Assembly (NCBI GenBank): GCA_900708905.1
Contig: CAADRB010000005.1
Coordinates: forward strand, 4,336,781 to 4,400,780
Source: Hymenolepis diminuta
Lineage: Eukaryota > Platyhelminthes > Cestoda > Cyclophyllidea > Hymenolepididae
DNA: 64,000 nt
Direction: 5' to 3'
Shown: positions 22,913 through 37,900 of the stretch, piece by piece
How positions within the stretch are numbered: the stretch's first letter is position 1
Layout of the letters: each line of letters starts with the position of its first letter
Translations under genes and position numbers: made by a program
The notes under the pieces: model-generated
Seen by the model: the letters and a program-made list of their open reading frames with translations, nothing else
Databases searched by the model: none
What the model was told of the DNA's origin: nothing

Positions 22913-25900
22913 GTAATTTCAATTTATTCAAAGGATTTATTTCTTATTAACAAAGTAGACTTAATTTGATTTGCTTTCATCAAGTGAATGCATTCTTAGT
23001 ATTATTAAACAAATTTATATTGAGTTTTGGTCAAATTATACATTCCGTTCTTATAATACAGATAATTTATACCCAAATCTTTGATTTTAGAATCATGAAA
23101 CTATAGAATTTAATTACGTCGACTACAAAACAATCTTTTCCGTATTTAAGTGGCTTCCAGATATGCTAATATTACTTAATTCGTAAATGCTTCTATAAGT
23201 TCTCGATAATTTCATCTTGTTATTAGATAGCACAAACTAGAAGAAATATATCATTCAAAATCTACGATTTCTAGGTTTGTTTTGGTATTGGATTGCGAGG
23301 TCTGTTTAAATGAATGATATTGCTGCACTGTACCACATTCATGATTAATGGTTTTCCCAATCCTCTGCACTCCTTAACACACAGAAAAATATATGTATAA
23401 TTTATTCACAAAGCGAGAGCCTTCTTATGAACGAGTTAAGTGTGAAAATCGCGAAATTAACACCTATTCAAGCTCACAGCTCTCATGTTCTTGAACTTAC
23501 ATTTTCTAATAGTTAATTTGTTTTGGGATTTAGTTGAAAACTATCAGCTAGAAAATACACAAAAAAAACATATTATGCGAAGAAGGGATTATATTCGAAT
23601 TTACTTGTTCACAACATCGAAAAAGTTCAGCATATTTCTGAATTTGGTTATCAACGAAAGTCCTTAGACTTCAATTTACAATTTGTTGTCGCTTGTTGAG
23701 ATAATCGATTAGCGCTTTTACTGCTGATTGGAACGTTTGAAGTAGTGAGTTAGTAATCGGAAGCTTGGAATGGCTAAACCCTCATCTCAAGACCCACATT
23801 ACTTGTCCCAGTTAGAAGTCAGAAGAGGAGTTGAATACGTTTCATATAATTTTAACGGAAGGGGGCATTTTCTAGGACACACTTTGTGTTCTAAAATTAA
23901 GACAGGGGCAAAAAAATAAGTGGTATCTTACCCTACTTTCCTTGTATTTATTTTTCTCTTCAGCTTTCACAGCGGCGAGATGAGTGTGAAAATCGATCCG
24001 CCGGTGCCAGGAATGAGTACCTATTCCAACTCACAGCTATCAATGCGCATTTGGATCATTATATAAAAACGGATATACCTGATCTCGCACAGGTATGTGT
24101 ATATTTTCCTTCTATTAAAACTCCCTTTAGTGCTCTTTGCGTTTTCATCTAAAGTCTCGTATATTATTTATGTTTATTGCTCATGGGATAGAGATAAAAT
24201 TTCATGAGATATTGATAATTAATGTTGATAAATGAGACTACATTCTCGCCCTCTTTGCGGTTAGTCTACCAACGTTCATGGAAATGGCGCTGAATTAATA
24301 AGACACCAAAACCTTAAATTGAGGTCTATGTCCTGTATTTATATTAATTCTGTTGATCGTGATGGTTCCCAAGCACTTTTCTCATTTTTTTGTTTGGAGA
24401 AAAAGCATATCACGGCTTTCCTAACTGGAAAAAAACTTTTCATTCATACATTCCTCAATCGACCAGTGTTAATCAGGTGGGTTGTTTACCAAAATCATTT
24501 GGTGTGCACCGAAGGATTACATATCCGTGTCATCTGATCTGACTGATAAGCAAAAGACCGCCACATCGTTTGCTCCATTTATCGCTCAAGTTGATTGTAG
24601 TGAATAGCATCTCGGTCATGTGTTGGTCACTTTTGTTTGTTTGTCAAATTCAATTAGTGTATTTTCCATAGGATTAGAGCGGCTGAACATGATCGCATTT
24701 TTAGTATTACCAATTCATCAGTATTCTCCTTGTATCCTTACAAACATCCTCTGTGTTAATATTTATTGAGTATTTAAGTCCTTCTTAATTTAGTAATTCT
24801 CTATATTCCAAATTTGGCATTCTTTCGGTTTTTGTCAATAAACTAATAGCTATTAGGTTGTAAATTTCCTGTTTCTTTTGGTTCAGTGTTGTTTCTCGAG
24901 GAGTTCAGTTGATGGTGTTAATTAGTCCCTTGGCATTCCCTTCACTAGCTTTCTAGTGTTGATGATGGTGTTTTCTTTTATGTAAGTAATCCTTATTGAT
25001 AATTTTGGTACTGGGTATGAAATAAAGCACCCAGGGGCTTCGCTTTTTAAAATAATGTTCTCATTTTTAAGTCCATCAGTGTGCAGGATGGAAGATCTGT
25101 GGAAGGTTTACTAGGCGCTATGGTATTCTATCTTTACCTATCTCTTCTTCAGGCTGAAGTTTGTACCTTTTTACGATATTCACCACACAACGAGATAGAG
25201 AAAAAGCAAGGCTGTGGTTAGCAGACTTTATTGGGAGAAGACCAGAGACCAGGTGAAGGAGAAAGTGTGCGAGTAGTGGATTATGGATATATTTACAAGG
25301 GGGTATGCAAATGACTCATTTAGTCAGGGAGTTCAGATTTGTTATTGGGTCCACGAGGGATGATGAGTGCGATAGGAGGGGAGTCTGAGGCCATGTTTTG
25401 ATCTCGAAAATTGGTCATGATGATGTAGCGGACCACCAGATTGTTGAGGGTCACCGGTTTGTAGTGGCAGAGTCACCAATTTGTGGTAGGAGTAGTTCAC
25501 CAGTTTGTAGCGGTAGTTGGCTAACAGTAAATGAAAAGAAAACAACACAAGGATTGCGTTGACCAGGTTATATTGAATACAGTCCAGTACAGAGTCTCAA
25601 TAGAGAAACAGGAGATTGGAGAAGGACGGAGCTATGGAAAGAGGCGTTGGACGAGGTAGGGTCCCTTGGTGTGTTCCGTGTCGTGTGTCTGATGGAGGCT
25701 ATTTATAATCGAGAATTTCGGTGAGGACACGCATAAGGATACGGTTGTATGCGTGGTTAATTGGTCGGAATGATTGTAGGAAAAGGAAGGGTCAGTGCAG
25801 ACAGGACTGGTTAATGGCGGGGTTAATTAAACGGTGTCTGCTACTATCGTCTGAGGTATGTTTACCTTTTCCGATCGATGACAAATAGGTCAGCTGAGGA

Positions 25901-28900
25901 TACACGATGTTGGTCTATAGAGTGCATGGGGTCACAGGAAAGGTTAAAAGTTTACAGACATTACTATAAAGATGATTAAATTTAGTGATGATTAGAGATG
26001 GTGTAAGATAAAGTATTTCGGAGAAAAGGGATTCATCCTTCAATGACTATGATAGCAGGGTGTCCGAGGCCATGCGGGGGTCTGGAAATGTGATCCTGAC
26101 GTTTAAGAGCTCAAGGCCTTTCTGACAAGTTATCAACACAATGGATCTGCTTAAAAGCCAGTTGTTCATGTGCAAAGGTGACGAATAATCATAGAAAAAT
26201 TGCCTGTTTATTTGATGCAGGAGTTGTCATGTGTGCCTCTAGGCTATAGGTTCCACAATAGTTCCGAGCGATTTAAGAAAATCCAGGCTAATATTTATGG
26301 TAAAATTCCAATTTCATCTAGCACTTCATGATATGTGTACTCCTCTCATGCTCCTTTTTTTAGAGAAACTGATTGATAAATAAAATGCTTGATTTGTAAA
26401 ATGGAGGGGAAAAAGTTATCCCATTTTTCAATGTCCCTACATTACATTGTAAATTTTAATTGAGCCATTAATTTTGGTGCTACTCATTGAAACTGTAATT
26501 TTTGGATTATGGTTTTGAAGCTATGTTTTGAGTTATTTTGGTCATTTTCCTCAGACAATGAAGTTCAATATGTACATTTTTATTTTTGTATTGCCATAAA
26601 TTTAACTTGCCTAGTTCCATGGGTTTGGAAGGTAATTACAAAACTTTCTTGGGTTGATTATATGTTACTCGTTTCTTGATTATTAGTCAACTTCTTAATT
26701 TGGTAGATTATTTTGTATTTCTATTATTAAAAATAATATTGTTTATTAAATGAAATAGAAGTTACCTTCCCATAAATATTTAAGTTGACTTCTATTGTAA
26801 TGGCATTTTCTTATTTAATGTTAATTCTAAAAGCAATTCAATCCATAATGCCTTATTTTCTTCTCCATTGAAAGATATGTAGATTAAGGAGTATAGTTAA
26901 ATTTCTTTCTATCGAAATGATTTCGGCCACTTTCTCTTTTTTGGCATTATCTAAACTGCAGTAATTAGATTCAGCCTATCTCGATCCCCAGAGCTTACTC
27001 CTTGTTTGTTCTTGAATGAATAAATCTTATTGCATTAATCATGCAAATATTGGTGGTATTTCAACTAAATACTGGTATTTTCTCTTTCTGCATATAACTC
27101 GCTTGAAAAAAGCATTGTCTTGAACACCAGTCATGTTAGATTGTCTTAAATTCGATCGACTTTACTTTGTGTTGTTAACTAAATCTCACTTCCCTGAGTT
27201 AATTTAATTAAGAAATAGTATTTAATTCTTGCCTCTTTTATTACGTGCTTCGGCACGGGCCTCTTTTGTCATTGGATGGTTTTGTCAATATCGTAATTTG
27301 ATGGCATTTTTTTTGTGCATTTCTCCTTTCTTAATTGTAATAAATTGTGATGGAAAATTTCCTGGCCTTTTTCCCGTTTTTCGATTTTCTATCAGTTTAC
27401 AAATGATATAATCTAAAATTACAAAAATATTTTACCACTTTTTAATACTGATCACTCATAGAGGAGTAATCGAACACTTTATTTAACTCATTGTATTCTT
27501 GAGACCTGTTGATGCTTTATGTATTTTTCCCCACATTTCATCCATTAAATTCAATTCTAGTATATTGCTTTGAGTAATTTTTCTGTTATTGTGGAATAAA
27601 CGGAGTGAGGTGAAAATTGTGGCTGATACCATAATATCAAATGCAAAATTTGTCTAAATAAGTGCAGCTTAGTCCGATTCGTTACTGATAATTTGCCACT
27701 AAAAGCCGCAAAGTCTACGTACTTTTACGAGATGAACAATCCACATCACGTGTGATCTCAGTCTGATCAATGTGTGGGTGCATGCTGGCTCGAATATATG
27801 GAGTCCCTCCCATCCCATAGGAACAATCTTTAACTATAACCTCCTATGAGTAGTCTCGTTAAAAGTTGATAAAGTGACCTTGGAGTAACTGCACACCTGT
27901 CTTGCCTCCTCTCTCTCTCTCTCTGAAGCTGATTCAACTGTAGTCCAGAGATATCTGGTGAATAGACATATCATTAGCAGCAGGACTATATCTAGCCGTA
28001 TTACAGCAATAATTAGCTCAAGAGCAGCAGAAAGTTCGCTATTTCTATGACGGCATACTTTAATTATTTTACGATGACAAAGCTACATTAAGAGGAGAAA
28101 ACTTCTCGAATTTGGATTTTAACTAGCTGTTTGTGTCGTTTCTAATTTTTTTCTGCTAAAAATAGAACACTTGGAATCGTATACAAACTTTGAAATTTTT
28201 AATTTCCTCAGTAGAAATCGGGAATTTCAGCTGAGGTCTTGGTCTTCTAAATGCCAACATTTTGATAGAATTAGTTATGAAATTGAAAGTAAGCGAAATT
28301 TCAGGTAAAATGACTTCTATTCACCTTCTAAAGTTGAGGCTTTTTGATATATCTTACCTGGCTTAGTTATGAGTCGTTTCTATGGGGATCTGGTCTCAAG
28401 TTCATTATGCAATTTGAATATGCAATGTAAGAATTTTGCACTTAATTATAACCTGCAGCGAGGCGTGCAATTCTTCCAATTTTTCACTGTGAGAAAGCCA
28501 TTGAAATCGGTTAAAAGTAAATTCACATGTTACGATTCGTCTCCTGGATTACTAATCTGGTTCGTATCCACAATCTCTAGATCTTATTGACCAGTTGAAT
28601 TATTATGATGGTGGTATTGCCAATTTAATTCATTTTTCTTCCAAAATCTGAGAGAGCAGAGAAATCTGGTTTCAAGCACCTCACATGATCTTAACATGGT
28701 TGAGTTGGTATGGGTAATATTTTCATTATAATAAATTGTCTCGTAACAGTTCAGGTGTTTAATAGATTTTGGTCTTAAAAATCGACTAGAAACACAGATT
28801 ACCAAAATCAATTCAAGTATAGTACTAAGGAAACATGGTGGGTTTACAGATCGACCTCCCTTTTACCATATTTCGAAGTATATGCAAGGTGGATGGAAGC

Positions 28901-31900
28901 ATTTGGAATTCTTCCCTGCTAAACTTCACCAATAGCAGTGTTGAAATTCATAATGACCACACAATTAAATATAATCCGGAGCAACGAATAAATCAAAAGG
29001 ATGTATTGAATTATACAGGAGTGGAATAGCGGTAATATTCGAATGAGTGCATTGTGAACGGGTATGGAATCACATACTCATGTACTTATTGAAGAGGAAT
29101 CTGGATAAATGAGTGACAAGAAAGTTGAGCATGCGAATCAGACAATCACGTGATAGAGGGCGCTCGACTAATGATAAGGCCAGGGAATGCAGGGTCGCAC
29201 GAGAATGAAATTGAAATAAATCAGACACAAAGAAATGGATAAGATATCAACTCACTACGCATTTCGATTTGAATTGCTTGCTCTTTAAATGTTTTATTAT
29301 TGTTTTTTAGTAAAGCTGGCTAACCGATTTGTTCTTTTGCACAACTGGCATATTTATTGATTCATATATATTAAGTTTAATGTTTCATACTGGGCTTCGT
29401 TTTTATATCCAAGTGTTGGTTAAAATGATTAGTGTTTTTAAACAGTTCGAACTGGGAATGACGTGTTCACAGTATTTGACTATTTTCGCTTTTCTCTTAA
29501 AATTAATATAGTGGTTTGATTAGCTTCTCAAGTTGGTGATTATTTTATTGATTTCATAGAGCTTGAACTGTATAAAATTCTCGCAAATGGTTATCTGAGT
29601 TAATTTGAATACCAGTTTTTGTAAAGTTTGACCTATGCTGCTGAGAATGCTATGTGGTCTTGTTTTGCTCCTATGGTCTTTCTTCCCACCAGATATCGCT
29701 AGGCTACAGTTGATTCAGATCTAAAGTGAGATAAGAGAAGTTCAGGTACTCTAAGGTACTTTATTAACTTCTAACTAGACTATTTAGAAAAGATTATAAA
29801 TAACGACTTTACTGATAAGGGTGGAGAGGCTTGTCCACACTATCTGGGTATTCGGGCCAGCATTCACTCGCAGAGACCGTCTGTGATGTGTATTGCTCAT
29901 CTCCCATAAGTGCATAGAATTTGCGGTTTTGTATTGTGACCTATTATGATTAATAAACGTAACAAAGTTTATTTTGTTTCCGTTACCAGTTCATTAATTC
30001 TTTTTATCTGCACGTAGTCAATTTTGGCCTTGCATCGTTATTATTTCAATTTCTATCCGATTTGATTCAATTCGGATATACGTGTTTGAAGGATTTCTTG
30101 TTGAATTGTTTTTTCTCACAAATTTGCTTTCACCTATTTTCTAATCGTGTTTCTTTTCCCAATTAATGTAGTTAAGTGAGAGATTTTTTTCTGATTGTAT
30201 TCCTCTTTATTATTATATCAGATTGAGTTTGCAAATATCGCGCCACTTGGCTGCATTTTCCAATCTTCTTCGTGTCAACCTCAATTTGTGCAAATTACTT
30301 CCTATGGATGGGCCCTTAATGATGATTTTGTTATTAGCTTTTTCCATAATTTTGTATTTTTTTTGTGTATTAAATTCTATTTAAGCTTGTTCATTTTATC
30401 ATCTAATGCATCCATTTATCACCTCAAATCTTTGTGTTTAGGGTAATCCTTTTGTGCTTTATAATCATTTCCCTGTAGGAAATTTGGTTAGTGTATATCC
30501 TCCTAAGCGGCAGTTTGTTTTGGATTGTCATAACTTAACTTGTTAGAAAATTCCTGATTTTTGTTAAACTCTGGTAAAATGAGTGAACTGAATTTTGCGT
30601 CTTTCACTGCATTGAGTTGTAATTCTGCGTTACTTATGGTTTGATAAAGATTTGCCTAGAGCCGATAATGTTACCTTATGTCTCGTCTGTATCGCAAGTA
30701 ATCATTTACTCAATTACTGTGAAAGAAAAAGACATTAAAAACTAACTGGTTTAACTTATGTGGTAAATTCATCCAAATTACAGTTATTTGTTTTATTTCT
30801 CTCCCCAGATGCCAAAATATGATTGTTATAAATTCATTTGGCTCTGTTTTACTGAGTTAGAAGGCCGCCATATTTTTTTTTCAAGATACCAGTCTCAATT
30901 CGTTAAATACTGGCTAAATACATTGGTAATATAACTGTCTTCTTCTTAAAAGGTAGGGCAGGGCGGATAGGAGGGAGTGGGAGGGTAGCGGAGGAGTAAA
31001 AAGTTGATTGAAATCGGAAGTTTGCGCATTGGCAGTAATAATGAAGTTTTACGTTAGGGACCCGATCTATGATGATATATGTATTCGACCTAAAAGGGGA
31101 TATCAGTCTTCTTACTCCAGCATGGTAATTTATGATTTTCTATCCCGTTAAACCTTAAAGGATTGCCCTTGAATGTTTCTTGAAAATATTTTTTGAACAA
31201 CATTAATTTAAGTCGCTTTGGTAGGAAATTATATTTACGTTTTTTGCATTTGTTTGAATTATTTATAATCGTTTCAGTTGGAGAGTATTGATTAGCGATT
31301 TGTATTCGCCTCTTTTGTGACAACTCGGTTTTTGCCTACAAAAATTCAACAAACGTTGATTACAAGAATAGTTATGCAGACGCTCGACTCTATCTCCATA
31401 TTTCTTCAACTTTTTTTCGTCTCGTTTTCCGTTAATGTTCCCGCGCTCTCACTTTAACTAACTCGACTTTACCTCATGGATCTCCATGACTGTGGTCGTC
31501 TGCTGATAGCTGCTAGTCTTACCTCCTACAGCCTTATGTTTAAGGCAGGACATAATCTCAGTTAGAAATACTGTTAACAGTCTCCCGGCAGACTGATATT
31601 AATCCACGCGGTCGGTCATTCCGAACACCGCACGCTCACCTGCATACAGTAAAATAAAATGCTACAATTTTAATGCCGTTTCCTAATAACTTTAGCGACA
31701 GGTGGAATTTGATCAGAAAAGTCGACTAGTCGGTAATTTCGAAATATTTTGACTTTTCTCGCCCTGAGTAAGGTAAAATGTAGAACTGAGAACATCTTTT
31801 AAGCTGATATTCTTAATTATTTGAATTTTGACTTTTCGACTGAATTAATTTAATTTAAAATAAAATAAACATATCTTTGCGCATGTACTATTTTTTATTC

Positions 31901-34900
31901 ATTCATTTTATGTTCCAATTTTAATATTTCCTAAATACGGTGCCTTTTATAGTCAAGCGCTATTCATAATCGCCAGACTATTCGAACTGGAATAGATGTA
32001 ATAAAACAACTATTTCCATAGTTGTTTAACTCAATAAATCTTATTGTCCTATTTGTAAGTCCTCTCATTCATAAAACAAATTTAGCAGGAAATTGGTGAC
32101 AGCAATTTCTGTCTTTTATTTTCTATAATAAAGTCGATTAATGTTAAATTTATTTAATCAGATGTAAAATACGAGATAGAGATCCATACATTGGTCAATA
32201 TTGCATTAACTAGAGAGAAAGGAGAATGAGATCGAAGGTCATTTAAGCCGAAGCTCAAATTTTCCTTTTGAGATTGAATGGTGGGTTATTGCCTATTTCA
32301 TTCTTAAAATCTTTCCAGTTTGTGATTTTACCTTCATTAAACATTGATTAACGTTAGTTCGAAAGCTATTGAGAGTGGAAAATTCCACTTGCTGATATTA
32401 CGAAAACTAGTTCCAGTGCGTTTAACATTATCCATCTTAAATACCACAATTATGTAAAATTGGGTAATAGCATCAATTTCATTTGATGTCAGTATTCTAA
32501 TCGAAAAAGAAATGTTTCTTTAGATACTCGACGGTGACGTATACGATCGTTTCCGAGAAGTTCTCTCAAAGACCAGTGAAACTGAACTGGAAATTTGTCG
32601 ACATCATCAGGACCCATTTAGAGCTTTGTTGGAAGAATCCGCTAAGGTGAGTAGTTACCAATATCTTACATTTTAACAACATATTGTATCAGGGAAATCC
32701 GCTTTGTTACTTGTGTCGGTAAGGAGATGGCCACATATTAGAATCTCGCTTATCGGTAATTTCCATGACTACTACTCTAAGAATCGCTGCCAATAATTCG
32801 CAAGACTATTTAGGGAAGCGTTTTTCAATACTATTCTTGAATAATGAATGGCGTCATGGAACCCCCCTAATGAAAAACTCGAATCCTACCACCCTCTACA
32901 TTAGTCAGTGCAGTTTACCATTCTGTCCATCGGATATGCGCCAATGGGAGTCGAACCCGTGACCCTGACATGGCAGACATGCACGGTAACCGATGCGCCA
33001 TTAATGCGTAAAGTAGCCGTTAACTTATTACTTAATAGTGCGCCGATGGTGCAGTGGTAAACGTACTTATCACACGTTCCACGCCCATCGCTGCACACTC
33101 TGTGAGTGCAATAACCAACTGCACTGGTTTGGTCCGTTTATTAGAGGAGGTTGCAGAAATCGATTTTCTCATCAGGGAGGTTCTAGCCAAGGTCATTATT
33201 GGAAAACGCTTCACTAGGCGTATTCGGGCGTTATTATTACTCGATTGATACGAACTGAATCCCAACCAATATCACTCTTTGTAATTCCTCCTATCGTATT
33301 ATTGAAAAAAGTAAAACTTTGAGCCTCTGGTTCAATTTGTTATTCTCCTGCAACCATTACCAACCAGTGTGTTTTCTCACTTAATTGCTGAATGTTTACA
33401 TGCAATTCTTCATTCCCTCTCAGATATCAGGATAAATCTCTACATTGTCATATTTTTCTTTATTTTCTTCTGCAGATAAATCGAGCGCAAGCTTGGGAGA
33501 ATTTTATCAAGGAATCTCCGATTCTCTCTGAGGACGTTGAATTCCAATTTGAACCACGTGACGGTGATACAGTAAGTTCATAAATGAAACAATTGATCAA
33601 ATAGTAAGATAAACGAGATCTATTGTTGGTAAAATATGGAGAAATGCCAGTTTTTAGAGAAAATGGACCATTAAATTTACCTGCTAATCTCACTGTGTGG
33701 ACATTTTCGGCTTCTTTATGGATGCACCATCTTCTTAATAATTTACTTCTCACATTTAGTTCTTTAAGGATTTCAGATTGATTGCCTCAAATTTGGTCGA
33801 TCTATCATTTTACAGTTATTAGAAACGCTTAATTCTTACTGATCCCATCACAACCCATTTCATATAAAATTCTGAGGGCTGATTTTACCGTTATGGTTTC
33901 GTGACACCTTTTTTTGATATAAAGCGTTACTCAGCGGTCATAAAAAGCTGATGGTGGTTGAATGTAGAGTTGAAAAAGTGGCATTTAAAGTGGTTTTTTT
34001 CTGTTTAGGAGTCACTGATTCACAAATATTTCATATTCTTGTTTTACCTATCTATTTCCGACGGAAAGCTTTGCAACCTTTCTTTATGAATAAACGTCCA
34101 AATTCATAGACAGTGTCAGTTCATTAAGGGGGAGTATGTTAACAGTTTAAGATGGAATTGTAGAATAGGAAGCAGAGGCAAGTGTCAAGGAATTAGAATA
34201 ATTCTACTTCATCTCAGTTCCGGAATTATCAGATCAGCTGCTCTTTCAAGTAGAAGTTCTTTTCTTCATTATGATAGGGTAAATCTCACTTCACTTTCAT
34301 TTGCAAAGAGGGGATGACACCGAGAATCTGCACCTATAATGTCCTTTTTTGCATACACCCTTCAGCTGTGGTTGATGTTCAGTGATGCAAGGAATAGAAT
34401 TCTTGGTAGAATTCATCACCCAGCCTTCGCCTTTTTTCTCTCCGAATATCTATTTATCATCCGTTTGGAGTTGTCTTAGCCAAGTCTTTGTATGTGCTGA
34501 TTTAGAGGCGCCTATCTTTGGTAAGTGAGTATGTTCAAAGTTGGTCGACCGGTAGGTTAGGTTGAGCGGCTGGTCATGCCGTTCCCAGAACTGGTAAAAG
34601 TCACATGCGTCTCTGATTATGCCCCAGTAACACAAATTTTCGGCATCCGGCCTCTAAATAGCTGGATTACATGCGCAAGCCACTACGTCCGGCCGTAAAT
34701 TCACTAGAATTAAATATTCCTGTTTCACATAACGAATAATTTACGCTATGTTTAAAATCCTATTATTTTTAGTGGTTTAATACTGAAAGGTTAAGTCAAG
34801 TCATTTGCATTAACTAGGACTCTGCGAGGATTAACTGGAATAACTTCAATTTGCTGACGTGTAATGATCAAGTCCATTAAACTTTTCTTGTATAGAAATT

Positions 34901-37900
34901 TTCTCCCCATTCCTCCCTATCGATTACCTCAGCGCTGTGGGCAAACTGCGAACCACCGTATTAATCCTTTATCTAGACAGTATCAGTCATTTGGTCCTTT
35001 AGTTCTTGAGGTCGCTTTGACTCCCCGATCGAACTCAGCTAATTGACTGGGAGATTCCAAGCTAATTAATGAATCATTTCTGAACAAGATCTCTTTGAGG
35101 ACCTTCCAGCTATGAACGACTGGACGTCGCTTATTTTGTCTGAGGTCTATATAGACCCCTTCTGTAAACCTATATACTCCACTGTCGCCATCTTGTCATT
35201 CACTCCCCTGAGCTTCCTCTTCGTGCTCGGTAAAGCTCGCTAACCTAAGTTCTCTTTCTTCATCTTGTTATGTGATAAGGATCAAAAGAAGCTAGAAGAG
35301 TGATAGATCAGCTAGACTCCTGTAGCCTCCTAGATAACAAAACTTTCACTCACTTACCCTTTCTAGAGACTAAGCGTGTTTAGCTGGTGATGTCTCCACA
35401 TGAAGATTAGCCGTTGAGGAGTGCAGCTACCGGAGCTCAGGAATTTCATCTAGAAAAGACTAGGTTCATTATTAGTCTCATCGTTGTCTTCGTTCTTACA
35501 GAGAAGGTAACTCGGTCTTGCTCTTCTGGTTTTTGTACAAAACGATTCAGTCACATATACACCCACAATCTACCGCGTTTAGTCTCTCTCTATGAAAGAT
35601 AAAATCACTTGTATTTTGGCATAGTCAATTTTTTTTCATCTAACTGTCTTTGCTCTTGTGTATTGTGTTTCGCACATATGTGTCGGCAGATACTTTCACG
35701 TGCCAGAATCTTGCAACTTGCAATATGAATGCTTTTTAATTTTTCTGAAAATCAAATGATTCAGATTCGGTCTTGGTACTGGTATGAGATGAGAGAACAA
35801 TCCAGTTACCTCCTTGGTCTAACTGTTGGGAAATGCTAGCCTTCTTATTTCACCAAAACAATATCATTTCGAGGTCTAACATTCCATTAATTATATACCT
35901 TGGATGCACTTCGATTAAGGGGCTTGAGTTTAATCTTCTTAACTAACGGGATCGATTAAATTGGATGGTTATTTTAATAATAGTTGGATATCTATTATTT
36001 CTGAACCTTGTCATCCGATGATTCCAGCATGCACAAAACTGGCACATCACCATACGTCTAAGTTATCCCCTAAATAATCTACAGGCTAGACCTTCTCTCT
36101 TTTGCCAATCTTTACTGCGACAACAGGATGGAGAGAGAAGGGGCAAGACATTGATGAGCAAAGTTTATTTGAAGAAGACCCAGGAACTACGAGATGCTAG
36201 TCATGGATAGTGTGTGTTTCCGAAGGAGGTTTAAATAAGTTGACAGAGGCAAGGGTGAAGTAGAGCTAAGGGTCGACGACCAAGTGTTGGCAAGATGTCG
36301 TAGAGGTGAGTCTCCATCCAGGTGATCCGTCACATTAACTAAGTTAGAGAAATTCACTGAGCAAAAAGAGGAAATTCAGCGCTGTGTGACTTACGTGAAG
36401 GCCAGGATGCTGGTAGTGTGATGTGTAAGTTTACGTAGGGAGTCTATCTGTGGTTCAGGCAAAATAAGCGGTATCCAGTTGTCCACTGTCGGAAACTGCT
36501 CAAAGACGTGAGGTGTCACTTTAATTAGGTTAGAGTCGTTCCCACAACTGTCCCTTGGATGAGTTTGACCGGTTTCGCTTACGAAATAAGTGAAAAACGC
36601 ATATAGCTCAGAATGTTTACTGGCGTCCCTCTGTATCAATTAGTGTCGCACCTCTGATGTTTTAACCCCGAGTCTGGACACTTGGGCCCTTCTCTTTTCC
36701 TGTTTCGGAAGTTAGCATTATCAGTAGTACAATTAATATTAGCCTGCTGTAAATGATGCAGTGATTAACCTTTCGTAGTAAATTCAGTTCATAAATATTA
36801 AACCAGACGATATCACGTTGTAATTTGTTGACACCTTTCCACTTTCTATAACGCTAATGTATACTAAATGCAGGGTATATCCTTGTCTTTGACTTAAAGT
36901 ATTGATTGATATAAAGCGGTGAATTGCTAAGTAGACCAGATATTTAACATGCATTCTGAGATAAACTATAGATATCATATGAACTATCAGAGAAGCTTCC
37001 AGCTTACTTGATGGTATTTCTCATTACAGCGGATGTGTCGAAACACGTTAAAATCTTGGATTCATGACACAAGTTCGAGCCTTAGTGAGGCAATATTTTA
37101 CTCCTACTAATTGAGTCAGTACCACCAGTTAACTAATTAATTCCCTTAGAGCATTATTAATGAAAAATGTGCGTTTATGTTGGCCATTAGGCCACGTTCC
37201 CTTGTTTATTCATTAATTACTTTGTTAATTTTTAAATTTACGGGCTTGTTTCTATTCCTGTTCGATTTATCCTGTTCCAACTACCAGAGAATTAGCTTTT
37301 TCATTTTCTAACCCATGGAAAATTGAGATGTAAAGTACATATTTTTAGTTGATGTGCTTACGCGCTGGTTGTCTCCTAAAGTATCTTTTTGCTTGGTTAT
37401 TTTTGATACACTCATTTGATATTGCTTTCAAGCCTGGATGCTGAAGGCTTGGGCCCATTTACTCACCTTACGGTAACGATTGGGAGATGAGCATTGGATA
37501 TTTTTCTCGAAACAATTTCATATACAAGCCCTAAAAAGATGTGTGACCCTACCATTCTACGATTACCTCTCTACAATAAAATAATATATCACAAACTTTA
37601 ATCACGGGAAAGCTTATATACACAGAGAAAAATGAAATAATCTAATCAGAGATGGGAATGAATAAAGGATAAGAACCCACACATAATTTGAATTGTGGAA
37701 TTATCAACGGGATGTTCAATTATTAATTCACAGTATCGTGTTGTGAAAGTTAAAATTTCACAAATTTCGCGATTTTGAGAGGTAGAAATATAGAAATATT
37801 GTAGGATCATTTGTTCTAATAGCATAGGGCAGCCAGTTAATACTTATGTTACATAACTAGCTATGAAATGTCCTCTTCCGACACTCAGAATCTTCTCCCC

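Larger units (their letters stand above)
24093..32523. other. Intron 6 of the F-BAR gene (8.4 kb)
   Basis: The largest intron in the window. It holds the - strand LTR-like segment with tandem leader repeats (25.4-25.96 kb) and family A copies 2 and 3. The rest, including 26.2-27.6 kb and 30.0-31.4 kb, is AT-rich sequence with no recognisable element. Confidence 0.6.

Noticed and set aside
32940..33008. A tRNA gene (Gly-like) on the - strand
   Set aside because: It has A and B box resemblance and a GCC-like anticodon loop, but the acceptor ends do not pair and a SINE body follows, so it is a SINE head.
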